A stretch of DNA of 64,000 nucleotides from Hofstenia miamia (lineage: Eukaryota > Xenacoelomorpha > Acoela > Hofsteniidae), in NCBI GenBank assembly GCA_900660155.1, contig CABFPE010000017.1:796986-860985 (forward strand), given 5' to 3'. Positions within the stretch are counted from its first letter, which is position 1. Each line of letters starts with the position of its first letter. The notes beneath the pieces were generated by a model. That model was not told the DNA's origin. It did not search any database and was given only the letters and a program-made list of their open reading frames with translations. A program made the position numbers and the translations under genes. Positions 11,801-21,711 of this stretch are shown here, piece after piece.

Positions 11801-12500
11801 AGTATGACAAAAGCATCAATTGTTCCTGAAGGAAATGGCCACGTTGTCAGTGCACGCAAGAGTCAGTGTTGGGAAAAACGGCTTGTACTTGATGTGCAGT
11901 GGTTAATGGGTGTTACTCTGGGGGAGTCTCAACTGTTTTCCACTTTGACCACATCGTGCACTCATTCAAGAAACGCGAGAGAGGTTGTTAGCAGCCTATT
12001 AGAGTCAATCAACGGGGACTCAGCGGTGCTACGGGATAGAATTGCTGGGGCGGCTTATGCAGCAGTACCGAGGCTCACACAAGCCAGTACGAGACACCTG
12101 AGGTGCACGGAGTGTGCGCGTATGTTTTCTGCCCAAAAGGCGTTAAATCGTCATGTCAGAAATGACCATACGCAGAGCTCCACGACTATAGCGGATGCTA
12201 ATTGCTGGAAGTGTGAAGCGAAGGGATGCTACAAGTCGTACAAGAGCAAAGGTTGGTACTTACGGCATATTAAGACCTGTCACCCCAACCTTTGCAATCG
12301 AGCATTGATAGGCAACGAAGGAAGACACCAGGCTTCCGCCACCAATCTGGGGGCGTTGGAGGGGCCGGTTGCAGTCCTGCAGGAGTCTAAACTATAAAGC
12401 TCTTTGTTACTCGATTCCTAGGGCTTCAGGACCAGAACTGGTCGGTACCATCCAGTTCTAAAGTTAGGACTGCGTTTGGGAGCCCCCACTATTTCCATAA
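8853..12500 (+). mobile_element. RTE-type LINE, apparently full ORF
   Basis: A non-LTR retrotransposon with a short GC-richer leader (8855-8941), one long ORF (8942-12397) and a short 3' region whose similarity to the copy at 31187-32705 runs to about 12490 (shared 'tcggtaccatccag' / 'ttggtaccatccatg' and 'gggagcc'). The single ORF joining APE endonuclease and RT with no separate ORF1 fits the RTE superfamily, as do the RT blocks. The left limit is inferred: it directly follows the mariner-like remnant at 8852. No poly(A) or microsatellite tail is obvious, and I could not settle a target-site duplication. Confidence 0.75.
8942..12397 (+). CDS. RTE-like LINE polyprotein: APE endonuclease, RT, two C2H2 fingers
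   Basis: An uninterrupted 1151-residue ORF. Residues 31-278 are an APE endonuclease: LFNVRTL (34-40), CETHL with the catalytic glutamate (64-68), AGDFN (172-176) and SDHDL (269-273). Residues 495-790 are a reverse transcriptase: KAPGCNGLTGEAF (514-526), FIDLQKAFD with the first catalytic Asp (643-651), RQGCVLGP (702-709) and YADD (749-752). The C-terminus has two zinc-finger patterns, C1055-C1058-H1071-H1076 and C1091-C1096-H1109-H1114, probably for nucleic-acid binding. The protein would nick target DNA and prime cDNA synthesis there. The first ATG follows the leader by about 90 bp. The intact frame and higher GC than its surroundings suggest a recent arrival, possibly still active. Clade (RTE or Proto2) is from memory of block patterns. 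Confidence 0.85.
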   Translation: MRTKLNRTRYLLPQGRVGHRTDQRDQGRPTRFGLFNVRTLNDDHTLESLVNTMISRGLDLVLLCETHLKGEVAREVHRGYYLYSIGHGTLARDGVGFLISPRLVKLKPVFHPDTPRTARLTFQSSLFSGIRDLIVAYAPTESHSTEKEVAEFYSNLSKVISACRPRRKFLVAGDFNCRVGGTLSSIPGATGGFTTSQDSTPNGVTLVDFLVDQKLALANTFFQHKKVHSTSWTHPNTGERSLLDFFLIPEKCMKCVRDVRTWRGTGLDSDHDLVIMDLLSSITSKDRGRPRRLKDCCAEKSQPKGTEPDWSLLQSAEVRNAYALNLERLLKRAEPGYENTVASMQSALKALPQKIKRPKVDLVYDCEEVKAAVDHKRKAKLVFLSKQSASSLKDYRQAKRAVTNCIRRRKLAILTEALDTLDEAGDDCDWGGIKRCMQEIAGVKHVGLSDTKAKPKPYEFVKHFSEVFKQSAKDLDTQAFINKLNLPEPEVLDATSTPSFDEVKTAIDSLKMHKAPGCNGLTGEAFRYGGSALIDRLVADFAQVFSTERCPRLWCDAEVIFLHKKGSRLDPNNYRTIFLLDVGGKIFAKILLNRLEKILLEKHVLPPTQFGFRAGKSTIQAIHVLRQAQEASRLRKENLLACFIDLQKAFDSVPRQVIWQCLLAIGVPKRIIAIIKSLHDTPIAHIRGERPQVSFKLERGVRQGCVLGPCLFNLLFHFLICEGLHGTPKGIVFNSFFGQGEVELKHIEYADDLCLFGRSKEQIQSYLDGLVTVLAPLGINISVPKTKCMWLSKASERTSDRVHVSGKNIEFVSEFKYLGSIISTAGTALSEARHRCKNVLGKIIRYRRVARQNGLGKALSFLLLRGVMVPTLTYACETWAESCRELEMLEASMNTCKRVFCGVSLWEKLTKEQVHGLMPFQQVRTIIARKRLLFVSRMLAHRESINSGEFLELSMTKASIVPEGNGHVVSARKSQCWEKRLVLDVQWLMGVTLGESQLFSTLTTSCTHSRNAREVVSSLLESINGDSAVLRDRIAGAAYAAVPRLTQASTRHLRCTECARMFSAQKALNRHVRNDHTQSSTTIADANCWKCEAKGCYKSYKSKGWYLRHIKTCHPNLCNRALIGNEGRHQASATNLGALEGPVAVLQESKL

Positions 12501-12990
12501 TCTTGATAGGGCGCATATAATTAGCCTCAAACATCAGTTTTTAGAAGGCGTTGAAAGGCTAAAATCCACCAAAGGCATAGCATATAACAAAGCAGATCTC
12601 TAACTGGGTCTACATAGACGCACATGTAGATATACATAATTGGTTTGTGCCCAGACCTAACTCACTCTAATAAATCGTTTATAGATATTTTCAAGAATCT
12701 CACAAAAACATTGTATCAAAAATATTTTGGTTCCCAAATGCAGCAATATAGTTGTCATGAGAAATTATATACATTTTGTTGCATTGTAATAAAATCCAAA
12801 TCTGCATTATTCGACTTTGTTGATATTAAAGCTATTTAAAAAGCTTAGAATTCAAAAAGATAATAGGATTAAGTTACACATTACCTAAGGAGTTCAAATT
12901 AAAGCAGTATATTTATACACAAATCTTTGAATGTTTGATAGAAACTAACCAAACAACACCCTGTGCTATTTTAAAAATTTCTGAAAATTA

Positions 12991-13025
<35 letters not shown>

Positions 13026-13582
13026 AATATATATATATATATTTGTAGTATCTATCATTATTATTATTAGTATTATTCATGCTAAGTTCAGTATTATCGC
13101 GGCTGAACGAATTTCCAATGAAAATAACTAATATTATCCAAATTAATAAACATTTAAATAGTAAAGTAAAATTGATTAGATGCAATTATATTTGATTTAT
13201 AATTTATTGCTTAGTAAAATCTTAAATATTTTTTAAGCACAATTTTTTATTGGATTTCGAGGGAAACGGTATTATTTGTTTTGCAAATAATATCTGTAAT
13301 TTATAATATTTATCATCATTGGTGAAATCAATATTGCATCCGTAGACAGATACAAGATGGATTAAGAATTGATCAAAGATCTTATTTTAACTCTGACAGT
13401 ATTTAATCTAATCCAAATGAAAGGATGTCATATGAGCAATGATTACAATAGCAACCTTTGTGTCATTCCACATAAGACACGGACATGCAATCAAACTTAA
13501 GACTACTCGGAAGTTATTTCTGTACCTAAACTTATGAACTAGGGTAGGGCCGTTGGTTTGTCCATGCCCGTATGCTAAGCCC
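12501..13582. other. No gene; contains (AT)n microsatellite
   Basis: No supported gene. A (TA)n-rich tract occupies about 12991-13041. At 13541-13580 there is a GC-richer patch starting 'tagggtagggccg' and containing 'catgcccgtatgctaagccc'. It resembles the end of a hAT-like element, and a patch of similar character at 15945-16012 ends 'gggtcctacccccag'. The LINE-D tail begins right after it. Confidence 0.4.
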
Positions 13583-14640
13583 GTTATAAATAATAATAAT
13601 AATAATAATCAATGACTTTATTTAGCCGCTGAAGGCATACACAAAAAAAAAAAAAAAACAAGTTTTATGGCAGCGCGGAGAGTCACAGGAGATGAGATAG
13701 AAGAAAATGGAAGAGTAGGCGAAGTTGGGGAAGAGCTCAGCACAGAGGAGAGCCATCACAAAGATTTTTTGGAGCTCGGGGGGGGGGAAAAAAAAACAAT
13801 CGGTTGTGGGGGGGTGCCGCCTCAAGAGGTAAAAAGCACAAAAACAAGCANNNNNNNNNNNNNNNNNNNNNNNNNNNNNNNNNNNNNNNNNNNNNNNNNN
13901 NNNNNNNNNNNNNNNNNNNNNNNNNNNNNNNNNNNNNNNNNNNNNNNNNNNNNNNNNNNNNNNNNNNNNNNNNNNNNNNNNNNNNNNNNNNNNNNNNNNN
14001 NNNNNNNNNNNNNNNNNNNNNNNNNNNNNNNNNNNNNNNNNNNNNNNNNNNNNNNNNNNNNNNNNNNNNNNNNNNNNNNNNNNNNNNNNNNNNNNNNNNN
14101 NNNNNNNNNNNNNNNNNNNNNNNNNNNNNNNNNNNNNNNNNNNNNNTCCATGGAGTGGAACAAAGCACGAGAAGGCCACCAACAAGGAGACGCGTAAAGA
14201 AGAATGGCGCGAGGAATGGACTTGAACAGAGAGAGCTTCACAGCGGACGAGGTATTAAAAGGAACATTACGGAAAAGGGCAAATAGCGAGGAATTAGCTT
14301 TGCGGAGACGCAAAGACACATGTCCAGTCCAATTCAAGTTTGCAGCAAGTTGAACTCCAAGATGAGTGTGATGAGGCGCAAAGTTCACAGGTAGAGGCAA
14401 ATCAGAAGGGGGAGCCACAGAAAAGGAAATACCACATGTCTTGGTAGTGCTAAAATCAAGATGGTTGACAGAGGACCAAGTAGACAAGTGCTCAAGATCA
14501 GAAAAAATGTTCGAAGCAAAGGACCAACCAAAATCAAAAATCGCAGTGTCGTCGACATACAGCAGGCAAGACGAGTTGAGAACAGAATGAGGGAGGTCGT
14601 TAATGGCAACAAGGAAGAATGATATTTGACTAAAATTGCT
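13583..14640 (-). mobile_element. LINE-D: 5'-truncated LINE, interrupted by assembly gap
   Basis: A minus-strand LINE fragment that is GC-richer than its neighbours. The frame from 14640 down to the gap reads AINDLPHSV, LLYVDDTAIF (RT catalytic box with YVDD), then VNHLDFSTTKTCGISFS and HLGVQLAANLNWTGHVSLRLRKA ('yLGv.ld..L.w..H') and LLYASPCWWPS. Downstream of the gap the 3' end has AATAAA (minus, 13617-13622) and a (TTA)n tail at 13609-13585. It is truncated on the 5' side at about 14640, lacking RT fingers and endonuclease. The visible coding part before the gap is free of stops, so the copy is not very old. Clade is probably CR1/Jockey-like. Confidence 0.75.
13851..14146. other. Assembly gap of 296 N
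   Basis: A run of 296 N lies inside LINE-D. It is bordered on the left by homopolymer-rich sequence (A16 at about 13643, G9 and A8 at 13779-13796), which may be why the assembly broke here. Open frames spanning it are not real. Confidence 0.99.
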
Positions 14641-14922
14641 TGATGCTAACAAGAAAACCATTAGCTGTGCTATTAAAAAGAAACAAACTTAAACTATCAT
14701 AGGCAACAATGAAGTTTACATCAATAAAAAATTAAGTTTTTTGTTGAAATCACTGAAAAGTTTAATTTTACAGCCATAAATAACTTTGATCAAATTAATC
14801 AACAAGTTATGTCAATCATTTATAAAGTGCGCTTCAAACATCATAACCATAATCAGGGATAGGATTTATATGCCATAGCATAAAGGAGATTTTTATGCAT
14901 ATTTGGACAAAGTTTTTTTTAA

Positions 14923-15282
14923 CGTATATTCCATCGTATTTCATACGCGAATGTCGCAGATACCAAATATTTCACTGAATTTTATCTGTTCCTGCAACAT
15001 CTCGAAACTGAAGACTCACAAATATTAAAAAAATTTAGAACTTATTTACTTGCGGGAAGACAACTTAATGTAGGAATTGTGTTTCATTACGGCATCTTTC
15101 AGTTTCGTCCTGAAGCAATAACGCAACTGCAAGAGCGGTTACTTCTTTGCAGCGAGCTTGAGATACTTGATAATGTCATAGAACTAATAGAGGTGGAGAT
15201 GTACAAAGAAAAGCTGAAAGCCTTACAGGAAATCTCGATTACAATCAATGAGAACATTTGCACAAGCTATAATGAAGAATAA
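14923..15282 (+). CDS. Candidate host exon: 119-codon open frame, function unknown
   Basis: After a TAA at 14920-14922 the plus strand stays open for 119 codons to a TAA at 15280-15282, which is long for sequence this AT-rich. The peptide is mostly predicted helix, with acidic and leucine-rich stretches such as ITQLQERLLLCSELEIL and a C-terminus of NICTSYNEE. There is no early ATG: the first methionine is near the end. If real it is therefore more likely a terminal exon, with a possible splice acceptor 'gtcgcag' ending at 14959, or a fragment of a mobile-element gene. I do not recognise the family. Its surroundings, LINE-D to the left and a hAT-like GC patch to the right, leave open that it is part of a transposon. 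Confidence 0.3.
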   Translation, partial: RIFHRISYANVADTKYFTEFYLFLQHLETEDSQILKKFRTYLLAGRQLNVGIVFHYGIFQFRPEAITQLQERLLLCSELEILDNVIELIEVEMYKEKLKALQEISITINENICTSYNEE

Positions 15283-16357
15283 ATCCATTCAGTTGATTTT
15301 AATCCTTTAAATGTTCCTATATACAATAATGTGCTTCTAGTCTAGGTGGGTCAAACTCAAACACGAATGTTCGTGACTGTTGATCCCTTGAAACACCATT
15401 TATGTGTCTATTAGTATAAATGTGTTTACCTTGGTAATTGAATATCTATTCCCTTTAATGTAGTTTTTATACTTATTTTCGGAATTTCGGCGCATTATTT
15501 GACGACGAATATTTCCGGATATTTTTAAGCATGCAAATCCGGGCACTAACCATAATTGACAGCACACCAAACACTATGAAAATAATTAAATTGAAATTAC
15601 ACTGCACTGCTTGTATGACATTTAAAAATAAATAAATTACATTAATTCGTCTTCTGAAGTTAGCTTCTTACGTTACAATATAATGTACCCAAGTGCTATA
15701 TTATTAATAATGCAATATCAGAAGATGACAGTGAAATGGTATTCCTTAAAATTGAAGAAGGCAATAAATATTATATATTTTATGTACTGCTTTGTAATTT
15801 CTACGATAAATCTACATGTGAAGGTTAGTATTACATCAATCACATATACATAGATATATAGAATAAACCTAATGTACAGCAAAGAAGTGATTTTAAGGAT
15901 ATAGATCATCGAGTAACAACGAAAAATATTCATGCAGAATCCGTATGCCCGGAACATGCCCGTAGTATACAAGCCCGCACCCGTACACTTTTGTCCGTGC
16001 CCGTTACGGGTCCTACCCCCAGCTATTGACTAATAAATTAATTTGAAAGATAGCATTAGTTTTTAATGATTTCATTCTATGAATCTAGAATTGAAATAAT
16101 TGATTAAATTCATACTTAAAAATAATTATTTATTCAATTAAAATTTACTAAATATTTTAGTGAGAACCTAAATGAAAACTAAGTGTTTGTCAAAAAATTG
16201 TATTCTGTATGCCCTCGACATCACTGTTTTCTATTTTAATAATTCTGTATTATGAAGAGTGGTAATGAAATGCAAATATTTTGATAAAATACTAGAAACA
16301 AGTATACTATTATAATCTTAAAATGTATTTTAAGCATAATGTCATACATAATCAAAA
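15283..16357. other. No gene; hAT-like GC-rich patch at 15945-16012
   Basis: No supported coding sequence. At 15945-16012 several copies of 'cccg' occur with 'gcccgcacccgtacac' and 'gcccgttacgggtcctaccc', ending near 'cccccagct'. This pattern is common at ends of hAT-like MITEs. A similar patch is at 13541-13580 and another near 32908. Target duplications could not be matched. Confidence 0.35.
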
Positions 16358-16795
16358 TTAATAAACCCAAATTTTGTATGTTTTTGGTTCTGACCATGCA
16401 CTGACCCTATAATTTCTCCATCCTGTTGCAGTGCGAACCACAATTGTGTGAGGTCCGGGAATCAGTTTTCTCGCAAAATTATACCATCTGGAATGGGGTG
16501 TTTTCTTTGCGTATCCGATTTGGAAGCTCCAGTACGGATCAAACTTTCGACGAAAACGCCTATGAATTTTTACCATCACCTTTCGAATTCTTTGCCTCAA
16601 GGTTCTTTCCAAACTTTCACATGACGCGCTATAGAAAACATTATTTAATACTTTTGAATCAAATTTTCTTTGAAATCCCCACATGAGCTCTTTAATCGTA
16701 GGATACTTTTCTAGTGCATCATCGAACTTAAAATTAGCGTTGCTCAGTCCAATGATGACTCCAATCAAAAGCAAAGTACACGAAGTTTTCAACAT
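16358..16795 (-). CDS. Small secreted basic protein, paralogue of 22145-22588
   Basis: A single-exon 145-residue frame. Residues 1-20 form a classic signal peptide (hydrophobic core LLLIGVIIGL, cleavage predicted after SNA), giving a mature basic protein of about 125 residues rich in Lys, Arg, Trp and Tyr, with a single cysteine at 59. It aligns with the 147-residue product of 22145-22588 without a gap over all 145 positions, with 52 identities by hand count. Conserved marks are C59, W89-x-FQI (91-93), SR (102-103), FA (107-108), TI (117-118), AT-x-W (123-126), WS (134-135), YK (140-141) and V-Y (144-145). No known domain is recognised. The start is fixed by the paralogue. An 'ag' acceptor-like site two bases before ATG allows a 5' non-coding exon. 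A (TA)n tract lies about 190 bp upstream. No close AATAAA was seen. Confidence 0.75.
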   Translation of the reverse strand: MLKTSCTLLLIGVIIGLSNANFKFDDALEKYPTIKELMWGFQRKFDSKVLNNVFYSASCESLERTLRQRIRKVMVKIHRRFRRKFDPYWSFQIGYAKKTPHSRWYNFARKLIPGPHTIVVRTATGWRNYRVSAWSEPKTYKIWVY

Positions 16796-16983
16796 GCCTA
16801 AAATATTTATTTTTATGATTATTTTAGTAAAATTGATAAATAATCATCATTTCCCAATTCAGTGACAAAACATTTCAAATGTAAGTGATACATTTATTCT
16901 AAGAGCAAAACTTTGCATAAATCTAATAGAAACCCATGAATAATTCAACTGAAAAGCTCCAACAGATTTGACTGCAGCATCCA

Positions 16984-16989
16984 TAGATA

Positions 16990-17030
<41 letters not shown>
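16984..17030. repeat. (TA)n microsatellite upstream of the 16358-16795 gene
   Basis: A long TA tract lies about 190 bp 5' of the start codon of the minus-strand secreted-protein gene. It could affect the promoter, but nothing in the sequence shows that it does. Confidence 0.9.
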
Positions 17031-17032
<2 letters not shown>

Positions 17033-18347
17033 GCTTTATATAGAATATAGAGATAGCTCATTTTGTTAAAAAAACACATTTGAAAACCTAGATAAGGGAA
17101 TATTTGAAAGCGCTAATATTATCCATTAAAATGTAGTATAATTGTTAGATAAGATTAAAGAATTTTTCAGTAATAAAATCTGAATTCATTTTTTGCTTTC
17201 GAATATATTGTTAAGATAGAAGGCATTTTCTTTTAATTTTAAATGACTCATTTCTGAGCTCAAAATGTTTTTCAAAAACACATAGTAACAATTGATTGTT
17301 TTTCAATAATTTTCTATTAGCAAATATGAATTCATATTTTTGGTCTAAAAATGTTGGCTAAAAACATTATATTATTTAATTTTGAACATCTCATTTTTGA
17401 AATAATCCTTAAGCCACCTGATCATATCATTCATCTTGTACACTTTAGAGAGTATATTCATAGTCAAATGTCTTGAACGATTTTGATTTTACTCGAATTA
17501 GGAGAGGAATCTTTACTTTTGCTTCATTGAGTTATTGATAAGAAATCAAGATGATCAAGTATTTTGGTATGATAATAGCTTAGAATTGAATAATTATCTC
17601 AAATTCATATTTGGTATGCTTGTAATTCCAAAATGTGTATAGGTTACTACAGATTTTAATTGATTTCGATATTTTGTAAAAAGAAAAGCAATATTTGGCC
17701 TCACTATATAAATCAACAACGTTTTTCAATATGGGGCCAATAAGCAAGAGCTGGTTGATATCGCTAGCCAATATCTTCTAATTAATAAACTACTTTTAAC
17801 ACAACGCGCCAACACGATGTGATATTTTATGAAAAATACATTTAGTTGCTTTGCATAATGTATAATAAATTATAAAGAATATTTTAAGCTTACCTCTAAA
17901 ATTTAGTAATTGTATATGTTGAAATTATGAGTTTTATAGTATAGCTTGTTTGCATTTAATAAGTAAATATGTGTGAACTCTTCAAAGAACTTCAAATGAA
18001 TTTCTTCAAAATGCGCGGTTTAATTGATGTACGCATGGAAAATATTTGAAGACGCATTAAGTTTCTATATCAAAAAACCAAGTTCGTTAATTTTTATTGA
18101 AAGTTCTTTGAAATTTCAACTTCAATTAATTCAAACGCCAGAAGTGCCCTTAAGATATATCTTAATAACTACCAATGGTAGTAATTCAATTAAATGATAC
18201 TTATTGATTTTATTATAACAAATTGAAATCAATATATGTAGTATATTCTATCTCTTTCTGAATGCAATAAACGATTTAAGTGTATATTTCCAACATCTTT
18301 GGATATCAAAAAATCTTTAATTCAAATGTCTGGAAAATAATAATATA
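17031..18347. other. No gene seen
   Basis: AT-rich sequence with short chance frames only. I see no conserved coding block, RNA gene or structured repeat. Confidence 0.5.
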
Positions 18348-19047
18348 TAGGGTGGTCCAAAGAGATCTGACAATTAATTGAAAAAACATTTCATTTTCTG
18401 AATGTACGTATAATGCCATTTTATTTCATTAAGTTTTAAAAATCAAAGTCAACTAAATGCTTCCCATCATTGTCGTTGGGGACGTTCATAAAAATTATCA
18501 ATAAATCTATGAATCATTTCTTTTGGAATGGCTGATATTTCTAAACGAATTGCATATTTTAATTCCTCAATAGATTGAGGCCGAGGACTGAATAGTTTTG
18601 ATTTTATATATCCCCACAAGAAGAAATCACGCAGGTTCAAATCAGGAGATCTTGCGGGTCAATGGAGATCACTGTTCAAGGAAATGAAATAATCGGGATC
18701 CAGTTATTCTAAAGTTGGCAACCCATAATAAAATTGTGTTTCGAAAAGGTGGACGATCTGTCTTTTGAGCTTAAAGTGTAAACGGAATGCTCATTGTGTT
18801 GCTGTTATCGATTCGTTATTTTTGAAAAATATTTGCACACTGAACGCGCGATGCTTGCCGTTCCAGTTCATAAGGATATTCTGAAAATAAATAAAAAAGC
18901 GCTTATTAAATATATAAATACATTTTGGTGTAAATAAAATAAAATGGTATTATATGTACATTCAGAAAATAAAATGTTATTTCAAATAATTTATTGTTTG
19001 ACTTTTATTAAGCCTACAAATGTGTCAGATTATTTTGCACCACACTG
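18348..19047 (-). mobile_element. Internally deleted mariner-like element with long TIRs
   Basis: The ends form inverted repeats. The left end reads 'tagggtggtccaaagagatc' and the reverse complement of the right end reads 'cagtgtggtgcaaaataatc'. Farther in, both share 'tctgaatgtac' followed by 'ataatgccatttt' or 'ataataccatttt'. TA flanks both sides (18346-18347, 19048-19049). The minus strand carries the transposase C-terminus: RSPDLN, DFFLWGYIKSKLFSPRPQSIEELKYAI and PKEMIHRFIDNF. This matches the third catalytic block ('PPRSPDLtPlDFFLWGylK') of mariner-like transposases with a DUF4817-type N-terminus. The first two catalytic blocks are missing and stops occur, so the 700 bp copy is defective. 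Confidence 0.75.
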
Positions 19048-19884
19048 TATTTCTGCATTGTTTTTCTTATGTTCATTCATAAAGCTATGTTTTTCAAAAT
19101 TAAGGAGACAAAATTGTTAGCACTTGTCATTTAGTTTGACTTGATTCCAAAATATAATATTTGTCTCAGTATAACATTGGGAGATATTGAACAGAATATT
19201 TTGCATTTGATAAGAAGTTCCTAAGAATATTTTTCTGAATTATATTTTATGATTGTAAGTATAATTTTCTCTACAAAATTCATGCAAAAAAATTATAAAA
19301 TTTTTTGTTTCTTCAATTTGTTTTTAAATACAATCGGAATAATTTTCCATATTGATATATATGTTGTATTTTTATAATAAATTTAGTATTTCTTCAAGGA
19401 TTTACAAAGATTACTACAAAGTAAATTAAGCTAAACTATAATTGGAAACAACACTTAAAATTTTTTTAACAAAAAATCGTGCAAACTTTGTATAAATGGC
19501 CGGAATGTCTGTGTTATTAAAAGTTAATTTATTTTTATGTTAGATACTTTTAAAAAAAGGATTAATTTTGCGGGAACTAAGATGTATTTTAGTGCATTGA
19601 AAAATACTACCTAAATACCAATAAATACCATCGGTATTTCCGATTTTTCTTACGTTGAATATTAAGCATATAAGTTCAAGTACATTGCCCTGCGCAACAC
19701 AATTTCGAAATAGATCCAGTGCGAACGTAAAGTTATTGATTGCGAATCTTTGTTTACTGTTACTTAATTCACTCGCAATTAGTATAAATACTATTCAAAG
19801 AAGTCCGACATTGCAATATAGCATATTTTTGGTAATAGGAGAATTTGCGACAATTTCCTGTTGCCCGAATAAATACATCATTCT
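19048..19884. other. No gene; short 'ggtat' motif near 19620
   Basis: No supported gene. At about 19605-19640 the sequence 'aataccatcggtatttccg' echoes motifs at 3795-3890 and may be MITE debris. The rest is plain AT-rich sequence. Confidence 0.4.
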
Positions 19885-20955
19885 TTGAAAGGGTTACAGC
19901 ACTGAACATACTTTACTAGTCCTACCAGAAAATGTGAGATGCAGTATAAACATTATCATGAAAATTATTGCAGCTTTGATTGACTTGAGTATGGCTTTCG
20001 ATAGCTTGGAAATGAATATACTGGTTTTCGACTGCAAGACACAGAGAGTAAAGATAAAAATGCATATTTTTATAATTTATAACTGTAAAAGTGTGCCGCA
20101 ACTTACAATATTAGTTAATATTATTTTCTATATTTGTGTAAGCAACCCTAACTATATGCAAAGTATTGAGACCATACAATACGCTGACAATATCAAAATC
20201 CGTTTGTTTCGACTGAAAATTTAGAAAGAAATATCACAGCTATTAACAATCATTGTCTACAAAATATTAGTAACAACAAAACCCAATTTATAAACTTCTC
20301 AAAAAGAAGTAAAAAATAACCCAAAGATGGAGTAAAGTATATCTGTACATCTGTTGAGATTGATCACGAATTAAGTTTTGAAAAGTTCATTAATATCAAG
20401 ATAGGAAGTATCGTAGTGTTTGAATTGACCAAATGAGATTTCTGAAAAGGATCGAATCAATAAAATATTTAATTAGCCAATAGCAAATGCATGTACATGT
20501 ATGTAAAATTTATTTAAATATTTACTAACTGAAAAAATTCAATCTCAACAATGCTGTACTAAATTAATACAAAATGAATTAAGACTTAGCTTGCTAAGTA
20601 AATATATAACATACAACGAACAAATAGTTATCTTCATAAATAGCATAGCAAAAGAAAATTGTCAAAAAAATTCATGCACTGATACGGTTTGTAGTAAGTA
20701 TTTGCAACAAACTCTGTAAACATTCGAAAATCATTAGATTTAAGAACGTTTGTAAAACACATAAAACAAAATCTGCATTATACAATTTTGGTAATTCAAA
20801 ACACTAAACTGTTGGCACAATATGTAACTTGTATATATTTATATTTTATTCTTATTTTTATCCTTATATTTTTGCAGTCTAGTATATCTTAATTTGCAAT
20901 TTTAAATTTTGCAAGTATGTAAATGTACCAAAGTAAGTTGAATAAATGTTTTTAA
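19885..20955 (+). mobile_element. LINE-E: decayed CR1/Jockey-group LINE
   Basis: A much-decayed plus-strand LINE 3' half. In several frames one reads KGYSTEHTLLVLPENV (RT block 'GFRkg.St..all'), AALIDLSMAFDSLE (first catalytic block), IQYADNIKI (YADD box with the second Asp changed to Asn), NNKTQFINFSKRSKK ('N..KT..i.F') and VEIDHELSFEKFINIKI ('vEID..LsFe.hi'). The 3' end has AATAAA at about 20940. Frames are broken many times, making this older than LINE-D. No ORF1 or endonuclease is visible. Confidence 0.65.
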
Positions 20956-21711
20956 ATTTAATTCCTTAGGCTGTATAGCTTTGAGTTATCTTTGACAATA
21001 CCAACATAATAAATCCTTTTGTGTTTTCTAAGCACAATTGATTTACAAATTGTTTGATTTGAATTTTAATAAAACTTTATACAAATTAAAGCGGTTAATT
21101 TTTTTGATCATTTAATTTAATGATTCCTCAAAGAAATTACATGTACGAATCAATTAAGTGAAACAATTATTAAATGTAAACACAAGATGATATAAAGTTC
21201 TAGGTTTTCCCAAAAAAAGCACATATAATTATAAATCGGGTAAGAATTTTTAGAAATATAATTTACAATTCTTAAGTCTACTGAGTGTTGAAATTTTGAC
21301 TCAATGAACTTTTGAGTGCACCTTTAAATAGATTTTCAACAATTATAAGTACGGTGTGTTTAGAGAAATAGAAATAATCTTCTTTTATTATTAATATGAA
21401 AAACATTTTTCGAAGTGAATTCGTAGAGGCGAATTGAAAATAATGGGATCCTTAACTGGCAAGCAACATGACTCCACCAATTCTGCATTCATATTGAATA
21501 AATTTCCGGATTTGTAAGTTTGGAAGAACAGAAATTACAAAAATTGAGATAAAATAAGTGCATTAAAACAGTATTTTTAGAAATTATATTGATAACAAAA
21601 TTTTCAACTTCATTATTAACTTTTGCAAATGTCCTTCTTAAATTGAGAAAAGTTTTTTGTTGAAAACATCATTATTGTAAGAAAACCACCCCATATGAGC
21701 TATACTTTAAT
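20956..21711. other. No gene seen
   Basis: AT-rich sequence without supported coding potential. The last 8 bases, 'actttaat' at 21704-21711, are the left copy of the target duplication of the adjacent MITE. Confidence 0.5.

Noticed and set aside
10115-11859. Several minus-strand frames of 78-176 codons opposite the RTE ORF
   Set aside because: They lie antisense to the clear endonuclease-RT frame, have no protein-like motif and are shadows of its codon structure.
13622-14286. Long frames spanning the N gap on both strands
   Set aside because: They are open only because N codons cannot be stops; just the part from about 14640 to 14147 is supported, as LINE-D RT.
15718-15972. 84-codon minus-strand frame with hydrophobic stretches
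   Set aside because: Aromatic- and Ile-rich translation of AT-rich DNA; no signal sequence pattern and no paralogue in the window.
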